Virus record (IMG/VR): IMGVR_UViG_3300034682_000076
Coordinates: 1 to 35,862 of that record
Strand: one strand, 5' to 3'
DNA: 35,862 nt
Source of the DNA: a virus
Positions 6,335-14,698 of this stretch are shown one piece after another. Each line of letters starts with the position of its first letter. Position 1 is the first letter of the stretch. The notes under the pieces were generated by a model. The model searched no databases and was not told where the DNA came from. It was given only the letters and a program-made list of their open reading frames with translations. The position numbers and the translations under genes were made by a program.

Positions 6335-7190
6335 CTGGGACCAGGTGGCGGCGCAGTATGCCGCTGCCCAAGCCAAGACTGGCATCAGCGCAAAGGATTG
6401 GTGTGAGAAGATAGGCATCAACTACCAGTCAGCGCGTCGCTACTTGAAAAGTCGCGGGCAATCCCCGGAACAACCCGATACTTTTCAAGCTGCTGCGCAA
6501 TCTGCGCAAAAGAAAGTGCGCAAAACTGCGCAAAACGGCAAATCTGCGCAATCTGCAGGGAGTGCGCAAAAGCGCAAATCTGATAGGGCGTTGCGCAAAT
6601 CTGGTGATGAGCAGCAATCATCCATCAACGAAACCGTGAAACCCAAAGGGCGTGATGAGTCTGGCCGGTTCCTGGCTGGCGAGTACGAGGGCAACCCGAA
6701 TCCACCAAGGAACCGAGTCGTACCTGGCAACCAGCTCACAGTAACCCACGGCGGCTATGCCCGCTATTTCAGTGACCAGTCAGCCTTTGATGGTGTCGAT
6801 GAGCTGGGGCTCCGCGATGAGCTGAGATTGTGTCGGGCCCGAGTCATATCGGTAACCAAGGCGCTCAATGACCTGGCCTTGCTACTCGATAGCGCCACTG
6901 CTCCAGACGAGAAGGCGACCATCTACGGTCAGATCCTCAGAGCCGACGAGGCGCTGCAGAGAAACATCAGCCGTGTTGAGTCCATCGAGAAAACCCTCAG
7001 TTCGCTGCGCATTGACGATGTGACCGTGCCAAAGGTCGTCGCCGATACTGCCCGCATCAAGGCCGCAACCCGCAAACTCGAAGCCGAAGCAACTAAGCTC
7101 GAGCGAGACCAAGGCGGCGACACTACAGAGTTGGGCGACATGGTTGCAGAGCTGCAGGATATGGGCACCGGTGGGCTGATGTCGCAATGA
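6321..7190 (+). CDS. Terminase small subunit
   Basis: The 289-aa protein lies directly before the large terminase gene (ATGA overlap) and is called by position and layout. The N-terminal 45 residues (NWDQVAAQYAAAQAKTGISA, then IGINYQSARRYLK) look like a helix-turn-helix for DNA recognition. A low-complexity Gln/Ala/Lys/Ser stretch (about residues 56-95) follows, then a GRFLAGEYEGNPNPP block and a helical oligomerisation/C-terminal part. The small subunit recognises the packaging site and brings the motor to it. The low-complexity stretch is encoded by a dense cluster of (T)GCGCAA repeats, which may itself be the recognition site. An upstream GTG at 6315 is an alternative start. Confidence 0.75.
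   Translation: MARTNWDQVAAQYAAAQAKTGISAKDWCEKIGINYQSARRYLKSRGQSPEQPDTFQAAAQSAQKKVRKTAQNGKSAQSAGSAQKRKSDRALRKSGDEQQSSINETVKPKGRDESGRFLAGEYEGNPNPPRNRVVPGNQLTVTHGGYARYFSDQSAFDGVDELGLRDELRLCRARVISVTKALNDLALLLDSATAPDEKATIYGQILRADEALQRNISRVESIEKTLSSLRIDDVTVPKVVADTARIKAATRKLEAEATKLERDQGGDTTELGDMVAELQDMGTGGLMSQ
6494..6598 (+). repeat. Cluster of eight (T)GCGCAA repeats, candidate pac site
   Basis: TGCGCAA occurs at 6494, 6503, 6517, 6527, 6545, 6563 and 6592, with an AGCGCAA at 6571. The core TGCGCA is self-complementary. Repeats fall in more than one codon phase (Ser-Ala-Gln versus Val-Arg-Lys or Leu-Arg-Lys), so the DNA word rather than a peptide repeat appears to be kept. Packaging sites of headful phages such as P22 and SPP1 lie in or next to the small terminase gene. 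Confidence 0.6.
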
Positions 7191-8890
7191 CCGAAACCGT
7201 AGAAATCTCCGCGATGACCGAGAAGGAGCAGCGCGAGTACATCCGTGCGCGCTTGTCGGACAAATGGTGGCGGATGAACAACCTATACATGATCGAGAAC
7301 GAGCAGGGGAAGCTGGTGCGGTTCCGGCTCAGGCCAGCCCAAGAGCTGCTGTTTCGGTGCATGTGGTGGCTGAATATCATCCTCAAGGCGCGGCAGTTGG
7401 GATTCTCCACGGCCATCGACATCTATCTGCTGGATGAGGCGCTGTTCAATAAGAACCTCAAGTGCGGGATCATCGCCCAGGACTTAGGGGCGGCAGGGGA
7501 AATCTACCGCACCAAGATTGAGATCCCCTTCGATAACCTGCCAGCCTGGCTCAAATCGACCTTCGTTGTGACTGCTCGACGGGGCGGGGCAAATGGCGGT
7601 TACATCCTGTTTAAGCACGGAAGCTCTATCCGGGTGGCCACCTCGTTTCGCTCCGGCACCGTCCAGCGGTTGCACGTTTCAGAGCACGGCAAGGTCTGCG
7701 CCAAGTCTCCCGAGAAGGCCAAGGAAATCCGCACCGGTACGCTCAACGCCATTCACCCTGGCTGCGTGGCCTTCATCGAGTCAACGGCTGAAGGTGTGGG
7801 TGGTGACTTCCACGCTATGAGCATGAAGGCGCTGGAGCTACACAACAGCAAGACCGAACTGACCAAACTCGACTGGAAGTTTCACTTTTTCGCCTGGTGG
7901 CAAGACCCGAAGTATCGCGCCGCCGTTCCCCGCTCAGGCGTCACAGCCAGCAAGACCCAGCGCGAGTATTTTGCCGCGGTCGAGAAAGCCATGGGCTGTG
8001 TGCTGGATGACGAGCAGCGCCAATGGTATGTGCAAAAGGAGTCAGAGCAGGGCACCGAGATGAAGCAGGAGTTCCCGAGCACGCCGCTCGAAGCTTTCCT
8101 CACTTCAGGCCGCCGCGTATTCGACCCAATCCTGACCATGACGGCCGAGGGCGATTGCATCCCGCCGTTGATCGTCTACGACATCGACCCAGCTACCGGC
8201 ACCAAGACCAAGGCCCGCAAGCCCGACAAGCTGGACGAGCAGGGGATCCGCTCGCTGGAAAACATGCTGCTGGTTTGGGAACTGCCGGATGAAGAAGATG
8301 CCTATGCCATCGGCGCCGACGTTGCCGAAGGGCTAGAGCATGGCGACCGCTCGAGCCTGGATGTCATCAAGCGCAGCACCGGGGAGCAGGTAGCCCATTG
8401 GTACGGGCACCTGGATGCCGAGTTGTTCGCCATGCTGCTGAACCACGTTGGCCGGATGTACGGCACCAAAGACGAGCCAGCATTCATCGGCCCCGAGCGA
8501 AATAACCATGGCCATGCTGTGCTGCTCAAGCTCCGCGACATCTATCCAACCCGCCGCATCTACGCCCAGGAATACATCGACCGCGACCGCGATGATGAAA
8601 CGCCGCGGCTCGGCTGGCTCACCACCGCACAATCCAAGCCTCTCGTTACCGAAGGGCTCAAGACACTGCTTCGCAATGGCTGCGCCGGGATCCGTTGGAT
8701 TGGCACCGTCAGCGAAGCAATCAGCTACGTCTATGACAAACAGGGCCGGATGAACGCCCAGGACGGATGCTACGACGACCAACTGATGAGCTACATGATT
8801 GCCCAGGAAATGCGGGCCCGTATGCCAGCACCCATCAAAAAGAACCCTGAACCCTCGAAGCCTCGCACTAAGAACTGGATGGAGCACTAA
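7187..8890 (+). CDS. Terminase large subunit
   Basis: The 567-aa motor and nuclease drives DNA into the procapsid through the portal. The N-terminal ATPase has a Walker A-like loop at residues 67-75 (KARQLGFST), the non-canonical form usual in phage terminases, and a Walker B-type strand ending in Glu at about residues 193-198 (CVAFIE, followed by STAEG). The C-terminal RNase H-like nuclease shows its first acidic position at D378 in GADVAEGLEHGDRSS and the late acidic pair D530-D531 in CYDDQLMSYM. All key residues appear present, so the enzyme should be active. It is coupled to the small subunit gene by an ATGA overlap and is followed by the portal after two bases. Confidence 0.92.
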   Translation: MTETVEISAMTEKEQREYIRARLSDKWWRMNNLYMIENEQGKLVRFRLRPAQELLFRCMWWLNIILKARQLGFSTAIDIYLLDEALFNKNLKCGIIAQDLGAAGEIYRTKIEIPFDNLPAWLKSTFVVTARRGGANGGYILFKHGSSIRVATSFRSGTVQRLHVSEHGKVCAKSPEKAKEIRTGTLNAIHPGCVAFIESTAEGVGGDFHAMSMKALELHNSKTELTKLDWKFHFFAWWQDPKYRAAVPRSGVTASKTQREYFAAVEKAMGCVLDDEQRQWYVQKESEQGTEMKQEFPSTPLEAFLTSGRRVFDPILTMTAEGDCIPPLIVYDIDPATGTKTKARKPDKLDEQGIRSLENMLLVWELPDEEDAYAIGADVAEGLEHGDRSSLDVIKRSTGEQVAHWYGHLDAELFAMLLNHVGRMYGTKDEPAFIGPERNNHGHAVLLKLRDIYPTRRIYAQEYIDRDRDDETPRLGWLTTAQSKPLVTEGLKTLLRNGCAGIRWIGTVSEAISYVYDKQGRMNAQDGCYDDQLMSYMIAQEMRARMPAPIKKNPEPSKPRTKNWMEH

Positions 8891-8892
8891 CG

Positions 8893-11019
8893 ATGCAAGA
8901 CTCACCGACCAAGACCAAAAAGCAGCAAGGTCTGAACACAGAGCAGCTGCTCTGCATCATGGGCGATATCCACGGACAGCCGAACTGGCGGCGCATGGCC
9001 AATCGAGCATGGGCTTACTACGACGGCGACCAGCTCGAGCCGTCTGTAAAATCGGCACTGGTAGATCGCGGGCAACCCGCCACCGTCCATAACCTGATTG
9101 CTCCGACAATCGACGGCGTGTTGGGCATGGAGGCCAAGAGCCGGACTGACCTGATTGCCGTGGCTGATGATGCGAAGGACGATGAAGCCGAGCAACTGGC
9201 TGACGCAATCAACGCCGAATTTGCTGACGCCTGCCGATTGGGTGGCATGGATCGCGCCTGTGCTGACTCCTACAAGTCACAGATTGCAGTGGGGATCGGC
9301 TGGGGTGAAGTACGCCGCAGCCTTGATCCGTTCGGGCCGCGCTACAAGATGAGCGCCATACATCGGGACGAGATTGATTTCGACTGGCACACCAGAGAGC
9401 CGGATTTGAGTGATTGCCGCTGGATCCGCCGCCGTCGCTGGCTTGATCTGGATGAGGCGCAAACCATGTTCCCGGATCAAGTCGATGTGCTGAACTACTC
9501 AATCAACGACTGGAGCGAATTCAACTCGGCGACAGTTACAGACAGCATCGACCCAGGCCTAGTGTCTGCATTCGATGAGTGGGACTCGTTCAACCGCAAC
9601 GGGATCGAGTGGCGCAGCTCTGACCGCAAGCGCATCCTGCTGCAGGTTGTCTACTACCGGACCTATGAAACCAAGGATGTACTGTTCCTCGATAGCGGCC
9701 GGGTCATCGAATATGACAAGTTCAACCTGCTGCATGTCACGGCCATCCACGCAGGAAAGGCACAACTCGAGCGCCGTCCATGCTCTGTCATCCGAGAGGC
9801 CTGGTTCGCTGGCCCGCATCCGATTGTTGATCGCCAATGTGCCGCGCCTTATGGCATGTTCCCGGTGGTGCCGTTTTGGGGCTATCGCAAGGATGGCACC
9901 GGAGAGCCCTATGGCCTGATCGCCCGGGCAATGCCAGCACAAGATGAGGTCAATTTCCGTCGTATCAAGTTAACCTGGCTGCTGCAGGCCAAGCGCGTGA
10001 TCATGGATAAAGACGCCACGAACATGAGTCGCTCGGAGGTTCTCGAGCAGGTAGAGCGGGCAGATGGTTACATCGAGCTGAACCCCGATCGCCAGAATAA
10101 GACATCAGTCGCTGATGCCCTGCAGATCCAGCAGGATTTCAATATTGCCGCACAGCAGTTCCAGGTGATGCAGGACAGCGCCAAGCTCATTCAGGACACC
10201 ATGGGCGTCTACTCGGCATTCCTCGGCCAAGAGTCAGCAGCCAAGTCCGGGGTGGCGATTGCCAACTTGGTGGAGCAGGGGAGCACCACACTGGCCGAGC
10301 TGAACGACAACTACCGTTTCGCTCGGCAGCAAATGGGCTCCCTGTTGCTTGGCTATCTGATGGAAGACCTGTCCAAGCGCCGCAACTATGCCGTGACCAT
10401 CAACAGGGATGACAAGACTAAGCGCAAGACCGTTGCCCTGAACATCGATGATGGCAGCGGAAAGCTGACCAACGATATCACCCGGCTGCGAGCCCGTATT
10501 AGCTTGGCCCCAATCCAGCAGACTCCGGCCTATAAGCAACAGCTGGCCGAGCGCCTTGGCAATGTCATTGGCATGTTGCCGGATGCGGCGAAGCCGGCTG
10601 CACTCAATATGCTGTTTGAACTGCTGGATATCCCGAACAAGGCTGAATTCATAGAGAACATGCGCACCGCGCTGAACATTCCGAAGAAACCCGAGGACAT
10701 GAACCCGCAGGAGCAGCTGGCAGCCCAACAGCAGGCACAGCAGGCGCAGGCCCAGCAAGAGCTGGCAATGCGAGAGGTCATGGCTAAGGTGGCGAAGCTC
10801 GAAGCGGAAGCCGGTCGCTGGCAGGCAGAGTCGCAACGGCTGGCAGCTATGGCCGAGAGTCAGCGGTTCGGAGATGCCAAGACCCAGGCCGAGACAGGCA
10901 AAATCCTGCAGGAGATGGAGCGGGTTGCCGCCGAGAACGATCGCCTCAAGCTCGAGTACGCTCAGATGCAGCAGCAAATCGTCCAGCACATCGAGGCGCA
11001 GCTCGACGCTATTCAATAG
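8893..11019 (+). CDS. Portal protein, P22-type
   Basis: The 708-aa protein forms the dodecameric DNA gate at one capsid vertex. Residues 30-110 (NWRRMANRAWAYYDGDQLE, then PATVHNLIAPTIDGVLGMEA) and the following block (DSYKSQIAVGIGWGEVRRSL, DEIDFDWHTREPDLSDCRW) match the P22-like portal family. The length is near that of P22 gp1 (725 aa) and of Stx-phage portals. The last 110 residues are a Gln/Ala-rich coiled coil (EQLAAQQQAQQAQAQQELAM onward), likely the inward-facing barrel helix that is long in P22. The gene is the last before the second late promoter module. Confidence 0.9.
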   Translation: MQDSPTKTKKQQGLNTEQLLCIMGDIHGQPNWRRMANRAWAYYDGDQLEPSVKSALVDRGQPATVHNLIAPTIDGVLGMEAKSRTDLIAVADDAKDDEAEQLADAINAEFADACRLGGMDRACADSYKSQIAVGIGWGEVRRSLDPFGPRYKMSAIHRDEIDFDWHTREPDLSDCRWIRRRRWLDLDEAQTMFPDQVDVLNYSINDWSEFNSATVTDSIDPGLVSAFDEWDSFNRNGIEWRSSDRKRILLQVVYYRTYETKDVLFLDSGRVIEYDKFNLLHVTAIHAGKAQLERRPCSVIREAWFAGPHPIVDRQCAAPYGMFPVVPFWGYRKDGTGEPYGLIARAMPAQDEVNFRRIKLTWLLQAKRVIMDKDATNMSRSEVLEQVERADGYIELNPDRQNKTSVADALQIQQDFNIAAQQFQVMQDSAKLIQDTMGVYSAFLGQESAAKSGVAIANLVEQGSTTLAELNDNYRFARQQMGSLLLGYLMEDLSKRRNYAVTINRDDKTKRKTVALNIDDGSGKLTNDITRLRARISLAPIQQTPAYKQQLAERLGNVIGMLPDAAKPAALNMLFELLDIPNKAEFIENMRTALNIPKKPEDMNPQEQLAAQQQAQQAQAQQELAMREVMAKVAKLEAEAGRWQAESQRLAAMAESQRFGDAKTQAETGKILQEMERVAAENDRLKLEYAQMQQQIVQHIEAQLDAIQ

Positions 11020-11023
11020 GTTG

Positions 11024-11065
11024 TTGATTTATCAAACAGCCAGCGTTAGGATTTACCCATCATGG
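11024..11065 (+). promoter_or_regulatory. pR'-like late promoter, copy 2 (capsid block)
   Basis: -35 TTGATT (11024-11029), 17-base spacer ending CAGCGT, -10 TAGGAT (11047-11052), predicted start A11059. The second -10-like hexamer is CATCAT (11058-11063), followed by GG as in the other copies. It begins five bases after the portal stop codon. Confidence 0.75.
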
Positions 11066-11091
11066 CCCTACTCTCCCGAGTGGGGTTTTTT
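11066..11091 (+). terminator. Leader terminator tR'-like, copy 2
   Basis: CCCTACTC (11066-11073), four-base loop, GAGTGGGG (11078-11085) with one T-G wobble, then six T. The transcript from the promoter would be about 33 nt. The stem sequence differs from copy 1 while its position relative to the start site is almost the same. Confidence 0.85.
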
Positions 11092-11100
11092 CATTTCCGG

Positions 11101-11125
11101 ACCCGGCCATTGCGCCGGGTTTTTT
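11101..11125 (+). terminator. Second leader terminator, copy 2
   Basis: ACCCGGC (11101-11107), six-base loop, GCCGGGT (11114-11120), then T through 11125. The tandem arrangement, and the identical TTTTTCATTTCCGG bridge between the two hairpins, repeat what is seen at copy 1. Confidence 0.8.
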
Positions 11126-11138
11126 GTTTGGAGAAACC

Positions 11139-11882
11139 ATGAGCGACAAAGCAATTGAGCAAGAAATTCAGGCAAAAGGTCTGACGGCTCCGCGAGTAAC
11201 CCCGCAGCGCATTCAGGATGTGATTGCCAGCGAGCATTACTTCACTGGCTATCATGGCGCGTTGATGAGCGTGGGTGCAGAAAAGTGGCGCAACGCGCAG
11301 ACGTTTGGCGGTGATCCTGAAGGCATTCCAGATGCGCTCAAGCTCCTTACCTTCTGCGTCCTGGTCCTGAAAAACGGCTTCACCGTCACCGGAGAATCAG
11401 CCTGCGCCAGCCCGGAGAACTTTGACGCCGAGATTGGCCGCAAGGTTGCCCGCGATAACGCCATCAGCAAGGTTTGGATGCTGGAGGGCTATCTGCTCAA
11501 ACAGCAACTGCACGAACAGAAAACTCCCTCTCCTGATAATCGCATCGACATTGCCAAGAAGTGCCACGAAATCAACCGAGCCTATTGCGCCGCCCTTGGT
11601 GATACATCCCAACTGCCGTGGGACCAGGCTCCTGAATGGCAGCGCCAGTCTGCAATCAATGGTGTGCAGTTCCATATTGAGCACCCAGACGCTGGCCCTG
11701 ACGCATCGCACAACTCATGGCTGGAAGAGAAGCGCTCCGCTGGCTGGAAGTTCGGCCCCGTGAAGGATGCTGACAAGAAAGAGCACCCTTGCTTTGTTCC
11801 GTATGACCAACTGCCAGCCGAGCAGAAAGCCAAAGACTACCTGTTCAAGCAAACCGTTGACCTCGAGTTAGGTCGAATTTAA
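11139..11882 (+). CDS. Gp49/Sf6-66-family protein fused to a RyR domain
   Basis: The 247-aa product joins two known phage modules. Residues about 12-125 (APRVTPQRIQDVIASEHYFT, then LLTFCVLVLKNGFTVTGESA and NFDAEIGRKVARDNAI) match the N4 Gp49 / Sf6 gene 66 family. Residues about 145-240 (CHEINRAYCAALGDTSQLPW, EWQRQSAINGVQFHIEHP, FVPYDQLPAEQKAKDYLFK) match the RyR domain, first seen in ryanodine receptors and also found in phages and bacteria. The function in phages is not established; binding of nucleotide-type ligands has been suggested for RyR domains. It is the first gene after late promoter copy 2, so it should be made late with the capsid proteins. The ATG at 11139 follows GGAG; an upstream TTG is unlikely. 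Confidence 0.85.
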   Translation: MSDKAIEQEIQAKGLTAPRVTPQRIQDVIASEHYFTGYHGALMSVGAEKWRNAQTFGGDPEGIPDALKLLTFCVLVLKNGFTVTGESACASPENFDAEIGRKVARDNAISKVWMLEGYLLKQQLHEQKTPSPDNRIDIAKKCHEINRAYCAALGDTSQLPWDQAPEWQRQSAINGVQFHIEHPDAGPDASHNSWLEEKRSAGWKFGPVKDADKKEHPCFVPYDQLPAEQKAKDYLFKQTVDLELGRI

Positions 11883-11904
11883 CCGCTTTCCCCAAAGCCA
11901 CCTT

Positions 11905-11927
11905 GCCCGCCTCGAGCGGGCTTTTTT
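11905..11927 (+). terminator. Intrinsic terminator after the Gp49-RyR gene
   Basis: GCCCGC (11905-11910), five-base loop, GCGGGC (11916-11921), then six T. No promoter of the repeated type follows, so the scaffold and capsid genes downstream must be reached by read-through of this terminator or by a promoter I cannot see. The remaining bases to 12015 hold a weak hairpin (ATGCC/GGCAT) and the ribosome site GAGGTAAG. Confidence 0.85.
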
Positions 11928-12015
11928 ATGTCCGTTCGCCAGAGCCGGAATGCCATCTCACTGAGTCGGCATCCCCGCTAGGGCAGCGATACCACCCAAT
12001 CAACCGAGGTAAGAA

Positions 12016-12966
12016 ATGACGATCAATATCGACAACCTGACAGGCACCGAAAGCCTCGAAGAACTGGAAGCCTTGTTGTCCGCCGTCGAAAACGACGATG
12101 ACAACTCAGGCAATGCTGACACCGAAGAAAAGGGCGTAGAACAACCCGCGTCGCCAGCGGCTGAAAGTGAACAGGCCAGCTCCGAAAGTCAGACCGACGA
12201 CAAAGAGAAGGGCAATACCGAGCAATCGCAGGAAGAAGGCGAGAAGTACGTCGCCAGCAAGGACGGGGCACACAAGATCCCCTACGCCGTGCTGGAACAC
12301 GAACGAGCAGAAGCCAAGCGTCTGCGTGAGGAAAACGAGTCGTTGCGCCAGGCTGCTGCCGAACGTGACCAACTCAAGGCCAAACTGGAAAAGGAAGGCA
12401 TCTCGCTGACCGATGACCAGATCGCCGAACTGACACCTGAGAAGCTGGCCGAGCTGACCGAGGATTACCCCGGCGTCGGTCCCGTTATCAAGGTGCTCAC
12501 CTCCAAGCTCGCAGCCCTAGAAGCCAAGTCTGCGCAACCAGCCACCCCGGCAACCAACCCGATCGAGGCTGCACTCCAAGCGGTACCCGACCTGTTGGCC
12601 TGGAAGGATGCTGATGCCGACCGCTTCACCTTCGCCGTCACCGTTGATGAACATCTGAAATCTGACCCCGCATGGAAGGACAAGCCTCTGAGCGAGCGCT
12701 TCGCCGAAGCAGCCAAGCGCACCCGCGCCGCGTTCGGTGATGCAGCTCCTGCCGCCGAGCAACCCGGCAAGCCTGCAGCCAAAGAGCCACCTTCCGCAAA
12801 AACCCGAATTCCCGAATCCCCCAGTGACATCGGCGGCTTTAACCAGGCGCCTAGCCGGTTGTCTGCCGAAGCCCTCGAGGCTCTGCCGCAAGAGGAACTG
12901 ATGGCCCGTATGGCCACGATGTCCTCTGCGCAGATCGAGGAGCTGTTGTCACAAGCCGATTTTTAA
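12016..12966 (+). CDS. Capsid scaffold-like protein
   Basis: The 316-aa protein directly precedes the major capsid gene and has the usual composition of a scaffold. The N-terminal 80 residues are acidic and disordered. A coiled coil follows (about residues 93-125, LEHERAEAKRLREENESLRQ onward), then helices and an Ala/Pro-rich linker, and a C-terminal acidic helix (EALPQEELMARMATMSSAQI) that could bind the capsid subunit. Scaffolds direct procapsid assembly and leave before DNA enters. There is no visible protease motif. The family is not named from sequence; the call is by position and composition. Confidence 0.7.
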   Translation: MTINIDNLTGTESLEELEALLSAVENDDDNSGNADTEEKGVEQPASPAAESEQASSESQTDDKEKGNTEQSQEEGEKYVASKDGAHKIPYAVLEHERAEAKRLREENESLRQAAAERDQLKAKLEKEGISLTDDQIAELTPEKLAELTEDYPGVGPVIKVLTSKLAALEAKSAQPATPATNPIEAALQAVPDLLAWKDADADRFTFAVTVDEHLKSDPAWKDKPLSERFAEAAKRTRAAFGDAAPAAEQPGKPAAKEPPSAKTRIPESPSDIGGFNQAPSRLSAEALEALPQEELMARMATMSSAQIEELLSQADF

Positions 12967-12976
12967 GAGGTGACAC

Positions 12977-14188
12977 ATGACTCAAGTAACGTCTGCCCAA
13001 GCTAACAAGCTGATGCAGGTTGCGCTCTTTACCGAAGCGCAACGCTCCGAATCATTGATCAACATGTTGACCGATGAAGCTCCTAAAACCGCCAAAATCA
13101 TCGGCGGTGGTAAGCAAACCTCTCACACCGCGCCTGTTGTTCGGGTTACTGACCTGACCAAAAACGCTGGTGATGAAGTGGATATGCAGATCGTCCACCA
13201 GTTGACTGGCCGTCCGACCATGGGTGATCGGAAGATTGCGGGTCGCTTGGAAAGCATGTCTTTCGGTGACTTCCAACTGAAAATCAACCAGGCCCGCCAT
13301 GGTGTTGATGTTGGCGGCAAGATGAGCCAGAAGCGAACCAAGCACGATTTGCGTGCGACGGCTCGCACCTTGCTGGCTGAATGCTACTACGGAAAACTTC
13401 TGGATCAGGTTGGTTTTACTCACCTGGCTGGTGCCCGTGGCGATTACATGGCATCCGACATCATCCTGCCGCTGGCATCGGATGAAGAATTTGCCGAAAT
13501 CATGGTCAATGCCGTCAAAGCACCGACCTATGAGCGCCACTTCTTCGGTGGTGATGCAACTACGTTTGGTGGGATTGATGCCGCTGACGTGTTCAACCTA
13601 GGCTGCGTCGATGACATGGCTCTTTATCTGGATGAGATGGTTAACCCAATCCAGCCGATCAAGATGGTGGCCGACCCATCCGGTGGTGAGCCGCTGTACC
13701 TGCTAATGGTCACCCCGCGCCAGTGGAGCAACTTCTACACCTCCAGCTCTGGTAAGGACTGGAATGCGATGTTGGCTTCTGCAGTTGAGCGCAGCAAGGG
13801 CTTCAATCACCCGCTGTTCCGCGGTCAATCCGCCATGTGGCGCAACATCCTGGTCAAGCCGTACAAGGGGATGCCGATCCGGTTCAATCAGGGGTCCACG
13901 GTCAACGTCTGCACTGCCAATTCTGCGGATGGCACGGAAACCCAGGTGACTGCGGCAACCACCATCGACCGTGCGATCCTGCTCGGTGCCCAGGCGCTGG
14001 CCAACGCCTTCGGGTCCGGCAAAGAGGGCGGCGCATTCAATCTGAACGAAGAGAAAACCGACTCAGGCAACGCCACCGAGTTGGTGATCAGCTGGATGAA
14101 TGGCCTGGCCAAGATGCGCTACAAGCAGAAGAACGGCTACGTCCAGGATCATGGCTGCATGGTGCTCGACACCGCAGTTACCCTGTAA
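12977..14188 (+). CDS. Major capsid protein, N4-gp56 family
   Basis: The 403-aa protein has the features of the N4-gp56 major capsid family: an N-terminal arm (SAQANKLMQVALFTEAQRSE), the GDEVDMQIVHQLTGRP block, GRLESMSFGDFQLKINQARH, KRTKHDLRATARTLLAECYY, and later LLMVTPRQWSNFYTSSSGKDW and FRGQSAMWRNILVKPY. It has the HK97-type fold by family knowledge. The length is close to N4 gp56 (about 400 aa). Codons are smooth and high-usage in style, as expected for an abundant protein, and an AGAGGTGAC ribosome site precedes the start. It is followed by a strong terminator. Confidence 0.92.
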   Translation: MTQVTSAQANKLMQVALFTEAQRSESLINMLTDEAPKTAKIIGGGKQTSHTAPVVRVTDLTKNAGDEVDMQIVHQLTGRPTMGDRKIAGRLESMSFGDFQLKINQARHGVDVGGKMSQKRTKHDLRATARTLLAECYYGKLLDQVGFTHLAGARGDYMASDIILPLASDEEFAEIMVNAVKAPTYERHFFGGDATTFGGIDAADVFNLGCVDDMALYLDEMVNPIQPIKMVADPSGGEPLYLLMVTPRQWSNFYTSSSGKDWNAMLASAVERSKGFNHPLFRGQSAMWRNILVKPYKGMPIRFNQGSTVNVCTANSADGTETQVTAATTIDRAILLGAQALANAFGSGKEGGAFNLNEEKTDSGNATELVISWMNGLAKMRYKQKNGYVQDHGCMVLDTAVTL

Positions 14189-14196
14189 TCCTCACG

Positions 14197-14217
14197 GCCC
14201 GCTTCGGCGGGCTTTTT
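14197..14217 (+). terminator. Intrinsic terminator after the capsid gene
   Basis: GCCCGC (14197-14202), TTCG tetraloop, GCGGGC (14207-14212), then five T. A terminator right after the most abundant product is common; here it would also be passed by Q-modified polymerase. Confidence 0.85.
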
Positions 14218-14241
14218 GCTACCTGCAGAAGGAATTAAGCA

Positions 14242-14631
14242 ATGGCTACTACCACTCTGACCCGTACTGGCAAGCGCTGGTATGTCGGCGAGGCTGGCAA
14301 TCTGTCTGCCTCTCCGACTCTCAAGGCTACTTTGAATGCTACTCCGGCCAACGATGTGATCGTCTTTGGTGACAAGGTTGAGCCGAACATCAAGATCATT
14401 GGTGTTCGTCTCCTGACTGGTGCCCTGGGCGCCAGCACCACTCTGACCCTGAAAGTCGGTACCACCACTCTGGTCAATGCGCAATCCACGGTATCGGCTG
14501 TGAATGCGCTGATCCCGGTGGATGATGTGATTACCAGCGCTGGGCAGGAAATCTCCCTGGTTGTGGGCGGCGCAGCTGCCACTGGCTCGGTGAAGTTCAA
14601 GCTCGAGTACGAAAACGTAGGCAACCTGTAA
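14242..14631 (+). CDS. Possible capsid decoration protein
   Basis: The 129-aa protein lies immediately after the capsid gene and behind its own AAGGAA ribosome site. It is Thr/Val/Ala-rich with alternating strand patterns (IKIIGVRLLTGALGASTTLT, EISLVVGGAAATGSVKFKLE) and no cysteine, consistent with a beta-sandwich. Small beta proteins next to the capsid gene and isolated between two terminators are often head decoration or stabilisation proteins made in high copy. No family recognised; the role is inferred from context. Confidence 0.55.
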   Translation: MATTTLTRTGKRWYVGEAGNLSASPTLKATLNATPANDVIVFGDKVEPNIKIIGVRLLTGALGASTTLTLKVGTTTLVNAQSTVSAVNALIPVDDVITSAGQEISLVVGGAAATGSVKFKLEYENVGNL

Positions 14632-14657
14632 GGCTGCTGGATCGTTCATCAATCAAG

Positions 14658-14679
14658 GCCCGCTCTCGTAGCGGGCTTT
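14658..14679 (+). terminator. Hairpin terminator after the possible decoration gene
   Basis: GCCCGCT (14658-14664), five-base loop, AGCGGGC (14670-14676) with a short T-tract (TTTCTC). The stem is perfect but the weak T-run suggests only partial termination. Confidence 0.65.
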
Positions 14680-14698
14680 CTCATTTCTGGAGACCATC

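Noticed and set aside
10234-11016. Long open frame on the minus strand opposite the portal gene's 3' end
   Set aside because: The Leu-rich composition arises from the complementary strand of the Gln/Ala/Glu-rich coiled coil of the portal.
11939-12005. Weak ATGCC/GGCAT hairpin in the leader of the scaffold gene
   Set aside because: The stem is only five pairs with a 13-base loop and matches no riboswitch or protein-binding site I know.
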